Origin: Bifidobacterium breve
GTDB lineage: Bacteria > Actinomycetota > Acidimicrobiia > IMCC26256 > PALSA-555
Assembly: GCA_945889545.1 (NCBI GenBank)
Contig: CAMDCC010000001.1
Span: 1-38,987, forward strand
Length of the DNA: 38,987 nucleotides
Direction: 5' to 3'
The translations under genes and the position numbers were made by a program. Shown here in pieces: positions 28,547 to 37,385 of the stretch; the first letter of the stretch is position 1, and each line of letters starts with the position of its first letter. A model generated the notes under the pieces. That model did not search any database and was not told the DNA's origin. It worked only from the letters and a program-made list of their open reading frames with translations.

Positions 28547-28597
28547 CGAGCAAGTGACGCTCCGTTGTAAATAACGCGGTTCAGCGTCACTTGCTCG
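28547..28597. repeat. Perfect 15-bp inverted repeat in the nuoH-nuoI gap of operon 2
   Basis: cgagcaagtgacgct (28547-28561) and agcgtcacttgctcg (28583-28597) are exact reverse complements around a 21-base loop with an AT-rich centre (ttgtaaataac). Allowing one bulged base the stem extends to gaac/gttc outside. It sits in the 91-base space between nuoH and nuoI, the largest gap within the nuoA-nuoN run of operon 2, and nothing else is seen there. As RNA it would be a very stable stem; processing, stabilisation or partial termination are all possible. Confidence 0.85.
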
Positions 28598-28616
28598 GTT
28601 CGAGAGACTCCCCCGG

Positions 28617-29837
28617 TCATTTGATTTCCTCGATCTCTTCACGCTTGGGGATGCAGAGATAGAGGATGCCGAGAATGATCGCGGCGCCGACGAGCGCGGC
28701 GGCCGCGGTGATGAGCATGTCCACCGTTCCTGCGCCGTCTTCGCGGGCGATGACGAGCACGGCCGTGATCATCGCCCAGACAAACGCCACCTCGATGAGC
28801 ACCTTCCAACCAAAGTTCATGAGCTGGTCGTAGCGGAGGCGCGGCAGCGACGCTCGCACCCACACCGTGGCGTACAGCAACACGAGCACCTTCACCATGA
28901 ACCAGACAATGGGCATCACCCACGTGTTGAGCCAGTTGTCGCCCGCAATGCCGAGCCCGGTCAAGCTCGGACCTGACGGGCCGCCGAGGAACAACGTGAC
29001 CGCGATGGCGCACATCGTGATGAGGTTCATGAACTCGGCAAGGAAGAAGATGGCGAAGCGGATGCCCGTGTACTCCGTGTGGAATCCGCCTACGAGCTCC
29101 TGCTCGGCTTCGACGAGATCGAACGGTGGGTGGTTGGTTTCGGCCATAGCCGCGATGAGGAAGATGACGAACGGCACGAACGCAACTTGTGCCCAGTTCC
29201 ACTGACTGACGATCGATCCGATTCCGTCCCAGGCCTGCCCGTTGACGATCTCGCGCGTCGACAGCGATCCCGATTGGATGAGCACTGCAACGATGGCGAG
29301 ACCCATCGCTGCTTCGTAGGAGAGGAGCTGCGCCGACGCGCGCACCGAGCCAAGCAACGGGTACTTCGAGCCCGACGCCCACCCGGCGAGCATCACGCCG
29401 TAGAGACCGATCCCCGACATGGCCAGCAGGAACAGCACACCGATCGGCGGATCCGCGAGCTGGAGGAGCGTGCGGTGGCCGGCGATCGAGACCACGCCAC
29501 CGATGGGCACGATCGCAAAAGCGAGGAACGCGGGAAGGATCGCGAGGTACGGCGCGAGCCGGAACACCGGCTTGTCGGCGGTTGCCGGCTCGGACTGCTC
29601 CTTGAAGAACAGCTTGATCCCGTCGGCGAGCGTCTGGAGGATGCCGAACGGCCCCGCCCGTTGCGGACCGATCCGGTTCTGCATATCGGCGATCACCTTG
29701 CGCATGAACCAGATGTAGAACATCACCGCGACCATCAGCAGCGCGAACACGACGATCGTCTTGACGATGACGATCACCACGATGGTGAGATCGAGGTCGC
29801 CGATCAGCAGCGGGTCGCTTGCGAACGCGGAGATCAC
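28617..29837 (-). CDS. nuoH: NADH-quinone oxidoreductase subunit H, operon 2
   Basis: Membrane subunit at the quinone entry, 406 residues. The family blocks are MQNRIGPQRAGPFGILQTLADGIKLFFKE, then GWASGSKYPLLGSVRASAQLLSYEAAMGL, then ETNHPPFDLVEAEQELVGGFHTEYTG, then RASLPRLRYDQLMNFGWKVL. The ATG overlaps the nuoG stop as ATGA. An additional C-terminal helix and the charged end PKREEIEEIK make it longer than the operon 1 NuoH, as in other actinobacteria. Confidence 0.96.
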   Translation of the reverse strand: MISAFASDPLLIGDLDLTIVVIVIVKTIVVFALLMVAVMFYIWFMRKVIADMQNRIGPQRAGPFGILQTLADGIKLFFKEQSEPATADKPVFRLAPYLAILPAFLAFAIVPIGGVVSIAGHRTLLQLADPPIGVLFLLAMSGIGLYGVMLAGWASGSKYPLLGSVRASAQLLSYEAAMGLAIVAVLIQSGSLSTREIVNGQAWDGIGSIVSQWNWAQVAFVPFVIFLIAAMAETNHPPFDLVEAEQELVGGFHTEYTGIRFAIFFLAEFMNLITMCAIAVTLFLGGPSGPSLTGLGIAGDNWLNTWVMPIVWFMVKVLVLLYATVWVRASLPRLRYDQLMNFGWKVLIEVAFVWAMITAVLVIAREDGAGTVDMLITAAAALVGAAIILGILYLCIPKREEIEEIK

Positions 29838-32452
29838 GTGATCGTCTCCACGCGCACGTCGGTGACGGTGGCCGACACATCGATGAGCTCGGAAGCGCCC
29901 GGCCCGGCGCGATTGATCGCGAGGAAGCCGACGCCCTCTGGCGTCGACGGATCCGTGTGCACCGGAAGGTCGAGCGATGCCTTCGGCGAGATCACGCGCA
30001 CCCGGGTGCCGTCCTCCACGCCGATGCGCTCGCGGTCGCGCCGGTTCACCAAGAGTCTCGCGTCACCACCGGCGAACTTGGCGAGCGACGGTGACGCGGT
30101 GACCATTCGATCGTTGCCGTACAGCGTGCGCGCGACCACGAGCCGCAGTGCGTAGGCGTCGATGGGCGCGGCGCTCGGCGCTGGCGCGTCGCCCGACCAT
30201 GTGTGCAGCGCGACAGCAGGCTGCGGCGGCGTGGACGGGGCGCCTTCGCCGTCGTCCTCGGCCGCGCTGCGGATCGGCTCCCACGATTGGCCCGCCGCGG
30301 GACGGTCGGGGCCGAAGGTGAGCTCGTCGAGGTGGTCGGCGACCGGGAGCACGACGCCGTCACGGGCGCGCCGCAGGAGCGACGCGTCGACGCCGATGAA
30401 CGCGGGGGCGACGCGCGCGATCTCGTCCTGCACTTCCTCGACGGTCTCGAGGTTCCACTCGGAGCCGAGGCGCGCCGCGAGCTCCGCCGCGATTCGCCAG
30501 CCTTCCAAGGCCTGACCCTCGGAGGTCACCTTGCGCCCGAGCCGCATCACGCGCCCTTCGAGGTTCGTGGTGGTGCCGGCCTGCTCGCCCCACACCGTGG
30601 TGGGCAGGAAGACGTCGGCGCTCTCGGCGGCATCGTCGGGGAAGGCTCCAACACAGACGACGCGCTCCACCGCGGCGATCGCGTCGCGCACGAGCGTGCG
30701 GTCGGGGAAGTCGGTCACCGGATCGCAGCCGACGAAGACCAAAGCCTTGATGTGTCCAGCCTTCGCGGCGTCGAAGATGCCGGCCGAGTCGAGGCCCATC
30801 TCGTCGGGTACCCCGCCCCACGCGGCGGCCACGTGTTCGCGACCCGCTTCGAGCGTGACGCGCCCGGGGAGAAAGCCGGGCGCGAGCCCAAGATCAAGCG
30901 CGCCATGCACGTTGGCGCGCCACAGGGCCGAGAGGAAGCGCACGCCGGGGAGCGCGGCAAGGCGCGCCGCGGCGTACACCGTGGCGTCGGCTGTCTCGGC
31001 GACCGACCCGCGACCGATGACCACGACGACCGGCCCGTCGCCTGCGATCCCTTCGAGCGCGGCGGTCACCTGCGCGACCGCTTCGTCGATGACGCCGGGG
31101 AGGTGGCGCACGACGGTGGTGGCGTAAGGCGTGAGTCCGTGATCGCGCGCGGCAACGTCGATCAGTGGAACTCCGAGGTCGACTGCGGCGCGCCGGACCC
31201 GGAGAGAAAGGACGGGGAGCTCTTCTTTGAGGTCGGGCCCCAGCAGCACGATGGCGCGCGCTCGGTCAAGATCGGCGATGGTCGCCCGGGGCATGCCCAG
31301 GACCATCGATGCGGGCAGGCCGTCGCCGAGCTGCGCGTCGACGTTGTCGGTGCGCAGCACACCCTTGGCGAAGCGCGCCCAGGCGTACGCGTCTTCGTTC
31401 GTGCCCCGCGCGCCACCGATCACGCCGATTGCACTTGGGCCATGCTCGTCGCGCACGCGGCGCAGCGCGGTCGCCGCGGCGTCGAGCGCCTCCGGCCACG
31501 ACGTGACGGCGAGCTCGGTGCCGCGCCGCACGCCGGGAGCACGCACGCGCGTTTCGGAGTGGACCCACTCGTATCCGTAGCGGCCCTTGTCGCACAGCCA
31601 GCCGTGGTTCACCGGCTCCGAGTCGACGCCGAGCAGTCGCACGAGGCGGTTCGAGGTGGACTCGAGCGCGCCACGACACCCGACCGCGCACGCCTGACAC
31701 GACGTCTCGACCGATTCGAGGTCCCATGGGCGGGCGCGGAACCGGTAGGCGCTCGCGGTGAGCGCACCCACCGGGCAGATCTGGACGGTGTTGCCGGAGA
31801 AGTACGAGGTGAACGGCTCGTCGGGGTAGGTGATCACCTCGGTCGTGCCGCCGCGACCACCGAAGTCGATGAGTGGGTCACCTGCGATCTCCGCGGCAAA
31901 GCGAGTGCACCGGCCGCATTGGATGCACCGCTCGCGGTCGAGCATCACAAGGTCGCTGATCGGGATCGGCTTCTCGAAGTGACGCTTCTCCTCGACGAAG
32001 CGAGATTCGCCCGGACCGAACGCGAGGGTCTGGTCCTGAAGGGGGCACTCACCACCTCGGTCGCACACCGGGCAGTCGAGCGGGTGATTGATGAGCAGGA
32101 ACTCGAGGATCCCGTCTTGGACGCTCTTGACGTTGTCGGTGGTCGTGTGCACGACCATCCCGTCGACGACCGGGGTGGCGCAGCTGATCTGGAAGCCGCG
32201 CATGCCCTCCACTTCGACGAGGCACATGCGGCACATGCCGACCGGCTTCATGCGCTCGTGCCAGCAGAAGCGCGGGATGTACGTACCGTGGTCCTGCGCG
32301 GCTTTGATGAGCAACTCGCCGCGGCGAACTTGCACGACCTTGTCGTCGATCGTGATCGACACGATCTCCTGATCACCCGCAACCGGGATCGAATACCGAT
32401 GATCCGACGGCCACTGGCTCATGGGTACCGACTTCATTGCGCCGCTGCTCAT
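29834..32452 (-). CDS. nuoG: NADH-quinone oxidoreductase subunit G, operon 2
   Basis: Large iron-sulfur subunit of the NADH module, 872 residues. Cluster ligands can be followed: [2Fe-2S] N1b at Cys63, 74, 77, 91; N5 at His123, Cys127, 130, 136; N4 at Cys176, 179, 182, 226; and the extra N7 site at Cys252, 255, 259, 287. The remaining 580 residues are a molybdopterin-oxidoreductase-like domain that probably lacks cofactor, as in other NuoG proteins. ATG at 32450-32452 overlaps the nuoF stop as ATGA; the open frame upstream lies inside nuoF. About 25 residues precede the usual first strand. Confidence 0.96.
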   Translation of the reverse strand: MSSGAMKSVPMSQWPSDHRYSIPVAGDQEIVSITIDDKVVQVRRGELLIKAAQDHGTYIPRFCWHERMKPVGMCRMCLVEVEGMRGFQISCATPVVDGMVVHTTTDNVKSVQDGILEFLLINHPLDCPVCDRGGECPLQDQTLAFGPGESRFVEEKRHFEKPIPISDLVMLDRERCIQCGRCTRFAAEIAGDPLIDFGGRGGTTEVITYPDEPFTSYFSGNTVQICPVGALTASAYRFRARPWDLESVETSCQACAVGCRGALESTSNRLVRLLGVDSEPVNHGWLCDKGRYGYEWVHSETRVRAPGVRRGTELAVTSWPEALDAAATALRRVRDEHGPSAIGVIGGARGTNEDAYAWARFAKGVLRTDNVDAQLGDGLPASMVLGMPRATIADLDRARAIVLLGPDLKEELPVLSLRVRRAAVDLGVPLIDVAARDHGLTPYATTVVRHLPGVIDEAVAQVTAALEGIAGDGPVVVVIGRGSVAETADATVYAAARLAALPGVRFLSALWRANVHGALDLGLAPGFLPGRVTLEAGREHVAAAWGGVPDEMGLDSAGIFDAAKAGHIKALVFVGCDPVTDFPDRTLVRDAIAAVERVVCVGAFPDDAAESADVFLPTTVWGEQAGTTTNLEGRVMRLGRKVTSEGQALEGWRIAAELAARLGSEWNLETVEEVQDEIARVAPAFIGVDASLLRRARDGVVLPVADHLDELTFGPDRPAAGQSWEPIRSAAEDDGEGAPSTPPQPAVALHTWSGDAPAPSAAPIDAYALRLVVARTLYGNDRMVTASPSLAKFAGGDARLLVNRRDRERIGVEDGTRVRVISPKASLDLPVHTDPSTPEGVGFLAINRAGPGASELIDVSATVTDVRVETIT

Positions 32453-33771
32453 GCCGGTGTCACCTGGAGGGTCTTGCGCCGGGCTTCGTCGGCGGTGAGG
32501 CGGGCGCGGATCTCGTCGCCCCAGTACTTGTTGAGGCTCACGGTGGGGCTCATCGTGCTCGGGCCGAGCTGGCAGATCGTCGTCTGACCGGGCGGCCAAG
32601 AAAGCCCGGGCGCGAGGTTGTTGCCGAACCCGAGCAAGAGGTCGAGGTCTTCGGCGCGACCGAGACCGTTGGCCATCCGGTAGAGCACCTTCTCCAACCA
32701 GCCAGAACCCTCGCGGCACGGCGTGCACTTGCCGCACGACTCGTGCGCGAAGAACTTGGCGATGCGCCACGCGATGAGCACGGGGTCGACGGTCTCGTCG
32801 AACACCATGATCGCCCCGGATCCGAGCATCGTTCCGAGCTCGGTGGCGCGGTCCATGTCGAGCGGTTCGTCGAGATGCTCCGGAAGCAGCCACGGCGATG
32901 ATGCGCCGCCGGGAATGAAGAACTTCAACTGCTTGCCACCCTTGACCCCGCCGGCAAGACCTTCGATGAGCTCACGGAACGTGGTGCCCAGCTCAACCTC
33001 GTAGTTGCCAGGGCGCTCGACGTTGCCCGACACCGAGAAGATGCGCGTGCCCAGCGACTTGCCCACGCCCATACCGGCGTACCACTCGCCGCTGTTGTTC
33101 ACGATCTGGGTGACGGCCGACATCGTCTCGACGTTGTTCACGATCGTGGGTGCGGCATACAAACCCTGCACCGCGGGGAACGGTGGCTTGATGCGCGGCA
33201 TCGCGCGCTCACCTTCGAGACTGGAGAGCAGACCGGTCTCGTCGCCGGCGATGTAGCAGCCGGCACCGCGATGCACGATCAGCTCGAGATCGAAGCCCGA
33301 GCCGAGGATGTTCTTCCCGAGGAAGCCATTCGCGTAGGCGTCCTCGACGGCGGCTTGGAGCCGCTCGGCACCCAGCGCGAACTCGCCCCGCAAGTAGATG
33401 AACGCGTGGTGTGCCTGAATGGCATACGCAGTGATGATCGAGCCTTCGACGATCTGGTGCGGGTCACGCTCGATGAGCATGTGGTCTTTGAACGTGGCCG
33501 GCTCGCCCTCGTCGGCGTTGACGGCCAAGTAGCGGGGGAAGATGTCGGGCGGGAGGAACGACCACTTCTGACCCGTCCCGAAACCTGCGCCGCCGCGGCC
33601 CCGCAATCCCGACTTCTGCACCTCTTCGACCAGCGCGGCGGGTTCCATCTTGAGCGCCTTTTCGAGCGCGCCGTACGCGTTGTTGTGCTCGCGCGCGGCG
33701 GCGTACTCCCACGAGTCCTCGGTGCGCTCCCGGAGGAACTTCGTGATGACGAGCGTCTCCTTCACGGCCAT
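32449..33771 (-). CDS. nuoF: NADH-quinone oxidoreductase subunit F (NADH/FMN-binding), operon 2
   Basis: Oxidises NADH and passes electrons through FMN to cluster N3; 440 residues. The NADH-binding loop GLRGRGGAGFGTGQKW is at residues about 55-70 and NADEGEPATFKDH follows for FMN. N3 ligands are Cys346, 349, 352 (ESCGKCTPCREG) and Cys400. The region before Cys400 is extended (FGNNLAPGLSWPPGQTTIC) compared with mycobacterial NuoF. ATG at 33769-33771 shares a base with the nuoE stop. Operon 1 has no equivalent. Confidence 0.97.
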   Translation of the reverse strand: MAVKETLVITKFLRERTEDSWEYAAAREHNNAYGALEKALKMEPAALVEEVQKSGLRGRGGAGFGTGQKWSFLPPDIFPRYLAVNADEGEPATFKDHMLIERDPHQIVEGSIITAYAIQAHHAFIYLRGEFALGAERLQAAVEDAYANGFLGKNILGSGFDLELIVHRGAGCYIAGDETGLLSSLEGERAMPRIKPPFPAVQGLYAAPTIVNNVETMSAVTQIVNNSGEWYAGMGVGKSLGTRIFSVSGNVERPGNYEVELGTTFRELIEGLAGGVKGGKQLKFFIPGGASSPWLLPEHLDEPLDMDRATELGTMLGSGAIMVFDETVDPVLIAWRIAKFFAHESCGKCTPCREGSGWLEKVLYRMANGLGRAEDLDLLLGFGNNLAPGLSWPPGQTTICQLGPSTMSPTVSLNKYWGDEIRARLTADEARRKTLQVTPA

Positions 33772-34280
33772 CAGGGAGCCTTCGATCCGGCGATGACCGG
33801 TGAGCCCGAGATCGTGCGCGCCACCAGCGCGCCCGACTTGTACTGCTCGATGACGTCGACGGCGGCCTCACTCGTGACCGGTCCGTGGAACTCGTAGTTG
33901 ACCTGCATCACCGGCGCGAGATCGCACGCGGCGACGCACTCCACTTCTTCGACGTGCACGTCCTCGTCGTCGGCGTACCGGGCCCGCAGCGAATCGACGA
34001 GCGCAGGGCCTCCGTTGACGAGACACGACACGTTGGTGCACACCGACACCACGAGGTTGCCGATGGGCGCGCGCTTGAACATCGTGTAGAAGGAGCACGT
34101 TCCGAGCACGAGCGCGGGTGTGAGCCCGAGCAGCTCGGCGATGTCCTTCATCGCCTCGCCGGTCACGTACCCGTCGCGGTCCTGCGCCATATGCAGCAAT
34201 GGCAGCAGCGCCGACTTGGAGTGCGGGTACCGCGCCACGATCTCTTCCGCGCGCCGGCGCTCGGTGTCCGAAAAGCTCAT
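33771..34280 (-). CDS. nuoE: NADH-quinone oxidoreductase subunit E, operon 2
   Basis: The 24-kDa subunit with [2Fe-2S] cluster N1a, 169 residues. The thioredoxin-like fold and ligands Cys81 and Cys86 (SVCTNVSC) and Cys115 and Cys119 (ECVAAC) are present. The N-terminal helices are those of the family (SALLPLLHMAQDRDGYVTGEAM, GTCSFYTMF). ATG at 34278-34280 overlaps the nuoD stop as ATGA and begins MSFSDTERRRAEEIV; the frame extends upstream inside nuoD without similarity. Absent from operon 1. Confidence 0.96.
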   Translation of the reverse strand: MSFSDTERRRAEEIVARYPHSKSALLPLLHMAQDRDGYVTGEAMKDIAELLGLTPALVLGTCSFYTMFKRAPIGNLVVSVCTNVSCLVNGGPALVDSLRARYADDEDVHVEEVECVAACDLAPVMQVNYEFHGPVTSEAAVDVIEQYKSGALVARTISGSPVIAGSKAP

Positions 34281-35575
34281 CGGTCCACCTCGCCCATGAC
34301 GGGGTCGATGCTCGAGATGATTGCGACCGCGTCGGCGACCATCGAACCGGGCACCATCGCGTCCATCGTCTGGAGGTTGTAGAAGGACGGCCCGCGAATG
34401 TGCATGCGCACCGGCTTCCCCGTGCCGTCGGATGCCAGGTAGCAACCGATCTCACCACGCGGCGACTCGATCGCCACGTACGTCTCGCCCGCCGGCACGC
34501 GGAACCCTTCGGTGAACAGCTTGAAGTGGTGGATGAGTGCTTCCATCGACTCGTCGATCCGGGCACGCGGCGGTGGCGTGATCTTTCGGTCCTGGATGCG
34601 GTAGTCGCCGGCAGGCATTCGCTCCACGCACTGGCGAATGATCTTGAGCGACTCGCGGATCTCGTGCAGCCGGATGAGGTACCGGTCGTAGCAGTCGCCG
34701 TTCTGCGTGTAGATCACATCGAAGTCGACCTCGTCGTAGGCGAGGTACGGCTGCGCCTTGCGCAAGTCCCACGCGAAGCCCGTCGACCGCAGGATCGGGC
34801 CCGATGCGCCGAGCGCAAGCGCTTGGTCGGTCGTGATCGGACCGACGCCGACCAGGCGCTCCAGCCAGATCGGGTTCTCGCTCAACAGGTCTTCGTAGTC
34901 GCGCATGCCCTTCTCGACGAGGTCACACAGGTCGAGGGTCGCTTGCTCCCAGCCGTCGGGCATGTCGGCCGCGACCCCGCCGGGACGGATGAAGTTGTGG
35001 TTCATCCGGAGACCGGTGACCGTCTCCTTGTAACGAAGCACCTCTTCGCGCTCGCGCCAGCCGTAGATCATCATCGAGAGCGCGCCGATGTCCATGCCGT
35101 TCGTGGCTTGGAACAGGAGGTGCGACTCCAGGCGAGAGATCTCGCAGAGCAGCGTGCGCATCCATGTTGCTCGCGGCGGAAGCTCCAGGTCGAGGAGCCG
35201 CTCGACGGCGAGCGCAAACACCGTCTCGTTCGACAGTGGCGCGAGGTAGTCCATGCGCGTGACGTTGGTGCCGCCCTGGACGTACGTGAGCTCTTCGCCG
35301 GTCTTCTCCATCCCCGTGTGGAGGTAACCGATGACGGGCTTCACGCGCAGCACGGTCTCACCGTCGAGCTCCATCATCACGCGCAGCACACCGTGCGTGG
35401 ATGGGTGCTGCGGACCCATGTTGACGATCATCGTCTGGTCGTCTTCGGGCCAGAGTCCGCCGGTGAGCACCATCTCGCGCTCGACGTGACGCATCTCCTG
35501 CGCGCCCTCGTCGGTCTGGCGCTCGAGGCGCGCGCTCTCGGCCGGCGGGAGCCCCGTGACCGTGCGTTCAGTCAC
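34277..35575 (-). CDS. nuoD: NADH-quinone oxidoreductase subunit D, operon 2
   Basis: The 49-kDa quinone-site subunit, 432 residues from GTG at 35573-35575. Seen are VNMGPQHPSTHGVLRVMMELDG, VIGYLHTGMEKTGEELTYVQ, MDYLAPLSNE, LRSTGFAWDLRKAQPY and the terminal IDPVMGEVDR. Thr87 in HTGMEK replaces the arginine that NDUFAF7 methylates in mitochondria; mycobacterial NuoD also has threonine. The start is uncertain: another GTG at 35651-35653 would add 26 residues rich in Ala and Arg, encoded by a repeat-like segment (35584-35637), and lies only eight bases after the nuoC stop. The shorter form fits the family better. Confidence 0.95.
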   Translation of the reverse strand: MTERTVTGLPPAESARLERQTDEGAQEMRHVEREMVLTGGLWPEDDQTMIVNMGPQHPSTHGVLRVMMELDGETVLRVKPVIGYLHTGMEKTGEELTYVQGGTNVTRMDYLAPLSNETVFALAVERLLDLELPPRATWMRTLLCEISRLESHLLFQATNGMDIGALSMMIYGWREREEVLRYKETVTGLRMNHNFIRPGGVAADMPDGWEQATLDLCDLVEKGMRDYEDLLSENPIWLERLVGVGPITTDQALALGASGPILRSTGFAWDLRKAQPYLAYDEVDFDVIYTQNGDCYDRYLIRLHEIRESLKIIRQCVERMPAGDYRIQDRKITPPPRARIDESMEALIHHFKLFTEGFRVPAGETYVAIESPRGEIGCYLASDGTGKPVRMHIRGPSFYNLQTMDAMVPGSMVADAVAIISSIDPVMGEVDR

Positions 35576-35583
35576 CTGTATTG

Positions 35584-35637
35584 CCTCGCTCGCTGCCCGC
35601 GCGGATGCCGGTCTGCAGGCAACCGCTCGCTCGGTCG
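35584..35637 (-). repeat. Dispersed palindromic repeat, copy E, nuoC-nuoD junction of operon 2
   Basis: On the minus strand the segment reads gagcgagcggttgcctgc, then a dyad region with the core GGCATCC, then gcagcgagcgaggc. The layout and end blocks follow copy B at 38681-38750 (gagcgagcgttcacc, GGTATCC, gagcgagcgacc). It fills most of the space between nuoC and the preferred nuoD start. Confidence 0.45.
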
Positions 35638-35660
35638 GCGCGGAGTGCGCCACAAACGTC

Positions 35661-36233
35661 TCATCGCGGTGTTCCAGTGCCCTTGAACGCGACCGGTACG
35701 CGGGCGGGAGCGTCGTCCTTGCGGAGCGGGTGACCCACCCAGTCGTCGGGCATCAAGATCCGCGTGAGTTCGGGGTGGCCGTCGAACGTGATGCCGAACA
35801 GGTCGTACGACTCGCGCTCCCCGAAGCTGATGCCGGGGTAGAGGTCGGTGATGCTCGGCACGGTCGGATCGTCGAGCGGGACCTCGCAGATCGTGCGAAT
35901 GCGCCGGTTCCTCGGGTGCGACAGGAAGTTGGCCACCACTTCGAACCGCTCGGGAGTGACCCCCTCAACGGCGAGCCGTACCTCGTCACCGAGATGGTCG
36001 ACCACCGTGACGTCGAGGCACTGGGTGAAGCGTTGCTCATCACGAAGGAAAGCGGCCATGCCGTGCCACTCCCCACGGTCCACGTAGACCACAGCCTGCC
36101 CATGGGAGTCATGGAAAACCGCGGTTGGAAACCTCTCTCTACACGCTTCTACGACCTCATCCTCTGCATGGGTCGCGTTGGGTGTCTCAGGCTCCTTGTG
36201 AATTTCTTCACTAGGGATCACGTCGTCGGGCAC
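35661..36233 (-). CDS. nuoC: NADH-quinone oxidoreductase subunit C, operon 2
   Basis: The 30-kDa peripheral subunit, 190 residues and without the long low-complexity tails of the operon 1 copy. The diagnostic block is ERESYDLFGITFDGHPELTRILMPDDWVGHPLRKDD, preceded by SITDLYPGISFGERESYDLF. GTG at 36231-36233 has AGGA about seven bases upstream. It follows nuoB after 24 bases. Confidence 0.95.
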   Translation of the reverse strand: MPDDVIPSEEIHKEPETPNATHAEDEVVEACRERFPTAVFHDSHGQAVVYVDRGEWHGMAAFLRDEQRFTQCLDVTVVDHLGDEVRLAVEGVTPERFEVVANFLSHPRNRRIRTICEVPLDDPTVPSITDLYPGISFGERESYDLFGITFDGHPELTRILMPDDWVGHPLRKDDAPARVPVAFKGTGTPR

Positions 36234-36257
36234 CGGAAGTCCTGTCCGTCTGTCCGC

Positions 36258-36803
36258 TTACGCCGACCGCGTCGGAACGGCCACCGGGGTGCCGTCGAGC
36301 TGCTCGATCTGGATGCCCGCACCGCGTTCGTCGCCCCGCCGCTTCATGAGCTCGCCGGTTCGGATCTGCTCGTGCAGCGTGAGGATGCCGTGCATCAGAG
36401 TTTCGGGACCTGGCGGGCAACCCGGCACGTACACATCGACGGGCACGATCTGGTCGACGCCCTGCACGAGCGCGTAGTTGTTGAACATCCCGCCGGTGCT
36501 CGCGCACACACCCATGGAGATCACCCACTTGGGCTCGACCATCTGGTCGTAGACCTGGCGGAGCACGGGCGCCATCTTCTGGCTCACACGACCGGCGACG
36601 ACCATGAGATCCGCTTGACGCGGGCTGGCCCGGAACACCTCCATGCCGTAGCGCGCGAGGTCGTAGTGCGCGGCACCCGTCGCCATCATCTCCATCGCGC
36701 AGCACGCGAGGCCGAAGGTCGCGGGCCACACGGAGTTGCGGCGCGCCCACTTCACGAGATCCTCGAGTCGCACGGTGAGGAAGTTGTGGGGAATCTGCTC
36801 CAT
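36258..36803 (-). CDS. nuoB: NADH-quinone oxidoreductase subunit B, operon 2
   Basis: Cluster N2 subunit, 181 residues. Ligands Cys34-Cys35 (GLACCAMEMM), Cys100 (SMGVCASTGG) and Cys129 (PGCPPGPE) are intact. ATG at 36801-36803 is chosen for the strong AGGTGG seven bases upstream and the family-like start MEQIPHNF. An ATG at 36837-36839 would add 12 residues and lies in the second half of a 17-base tandem duplication at the nuoA end, with AGAAGG upstream, so it could also be used. The C-terminal 20 residues (GIQIEQLDGTPVAVPTRSA) are variable. Confidence 0.95.
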   Translation of the reverse strand: MEQIPHNFLTVRLEDLVKWARRNSVWPATFGLACCAMEMMATGAAHYDLARYGMEVFRASPRQADLMVVAGRVSQKMAPVLRQVYDQMVEPKWVISMGVCASTGGMFNNYALVQGVDQIVPVDVYVPGCPPGPETLMHGILTLHEQIRTGELMKRRGDERGAGIQIEQLDGTPVAVPTRSA

Positions 36804-36836
36804 CAAGCCCCCACCTGAAGACGCGCCGCCCGGCGC

Positions 36837-36870
36837 CATCACGCGACCTTCTGCATTACGCGACCTTCTT
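36837..36870. repeat. 17-bp tandem duplication at the nuoA/nuoB junction of operon 2
   Basis: catcacgcgaccttctg (36837-36853) and cattacgcgaccttctt (36854-36870) are adjacent copies with two mismatches. On the coding strand each copy encodes (K/Q)KVA, a stop, and an overlapping ATG (TAATG, then TGATG), so a five-codon ORF MQKVA bridges the nuoA stop and the alternative nuoB start. Confidence 0.8.
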
Positions 36871-37323
36871 GCTCGCGTCGTCGACCACATTCGGCTCGAG
36901 ACCGTCGCGGCCTGGCGTGCCCGTGGCGTGCAGCACGCGCCCGTACACGCGGTTGGCGACCTTGCGCGCGGGGCCCCAGTCGAGCGCGCCGGTCGACAAC
37001 AGATAGCCGAACGGCACGAGGAGCACGATGAGGAAGACGCCCATCGCCACGAGCCCGTAGGTACCGAGATCGCGCAAGATCGTGGTGAACGGATACAAGA
37101 AGATGATCTCGACGTCGAGCACGATGAACGCCATCGCGACCAAATAGAACTTCACCGGGAAGCGCTCGACTGGCTCGTACTCGGGCACGATCCCGCACTC
37201 GTACGGCGCCTGCTTCGCCGACGTCGGTCGGCGGGGGCCAAGTCGGGTGGACGCCGCGAACGAGAGCGCTACGAAGAGCACGACCAGCACGACCATCGCC
37301 AAGATCGGCAGGTACTGCTGCAC
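36856..37323 (-). CDS. nuoA: NADH-quinone oxidoreductase subunit A, operon 2
   Basis: Three-helix membrane subunit of 155 residues. Visible are QQYLPILAMVVLVVLFVALSF, the loop QAPYECGIVPEYEPVERFPVK with Cys43, and FYLVAMAFIVLDVEIIFLYPFTTI. The YECG loop and RFPVKFY follow the mycobacterial type. GTG at 37321-37323 has GAGGAC just upstream; the frame extends further without similarity. The C-terminal 35 residues after the third helix are longer than in most NuoA proteins. Its end is duplicated into the gap before nuoB. It follows the geranylgeranyl reductase after 62 bases. Confidence 0.93.
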   Translation of the reverse strand: MQQYLPILAMVVLVVLFVALSFAASTRLGPRRPTSAKQAPYECGIVPEYEPVERFPVKFYLVAMAFIVLDVEIIFLYPFTTILRDLGTYGLVAMGVFLIVLLVPFGYLLSTGALDWGPARKVANRVYGRVLHATGTPGRDGLEPNVVDDASKKVA

Positions 37324-37347
37324 GAATGTCCTCGACTCCCCTGTAGT

Positions 37348-37365
37348 GCCCCGCTTCGCCGGGGC
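37348..37365. repeat. Small GC hairpin between geranylgeranyl reductase and nuoA
   Basis: gccccg (37348-37353) and cggggc (37360-37365) pair around a six-base loop (cttcgc). It lies in the 62-base gap after the reductase stop and upstream of the nuoA ribosome-binding site. No T-run follows, so read-through into nuo operon 2 is expected. Confidence 0.5.
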
Positions 37366-37385
37366 GCAGGCTATCCGAGGTGCCG

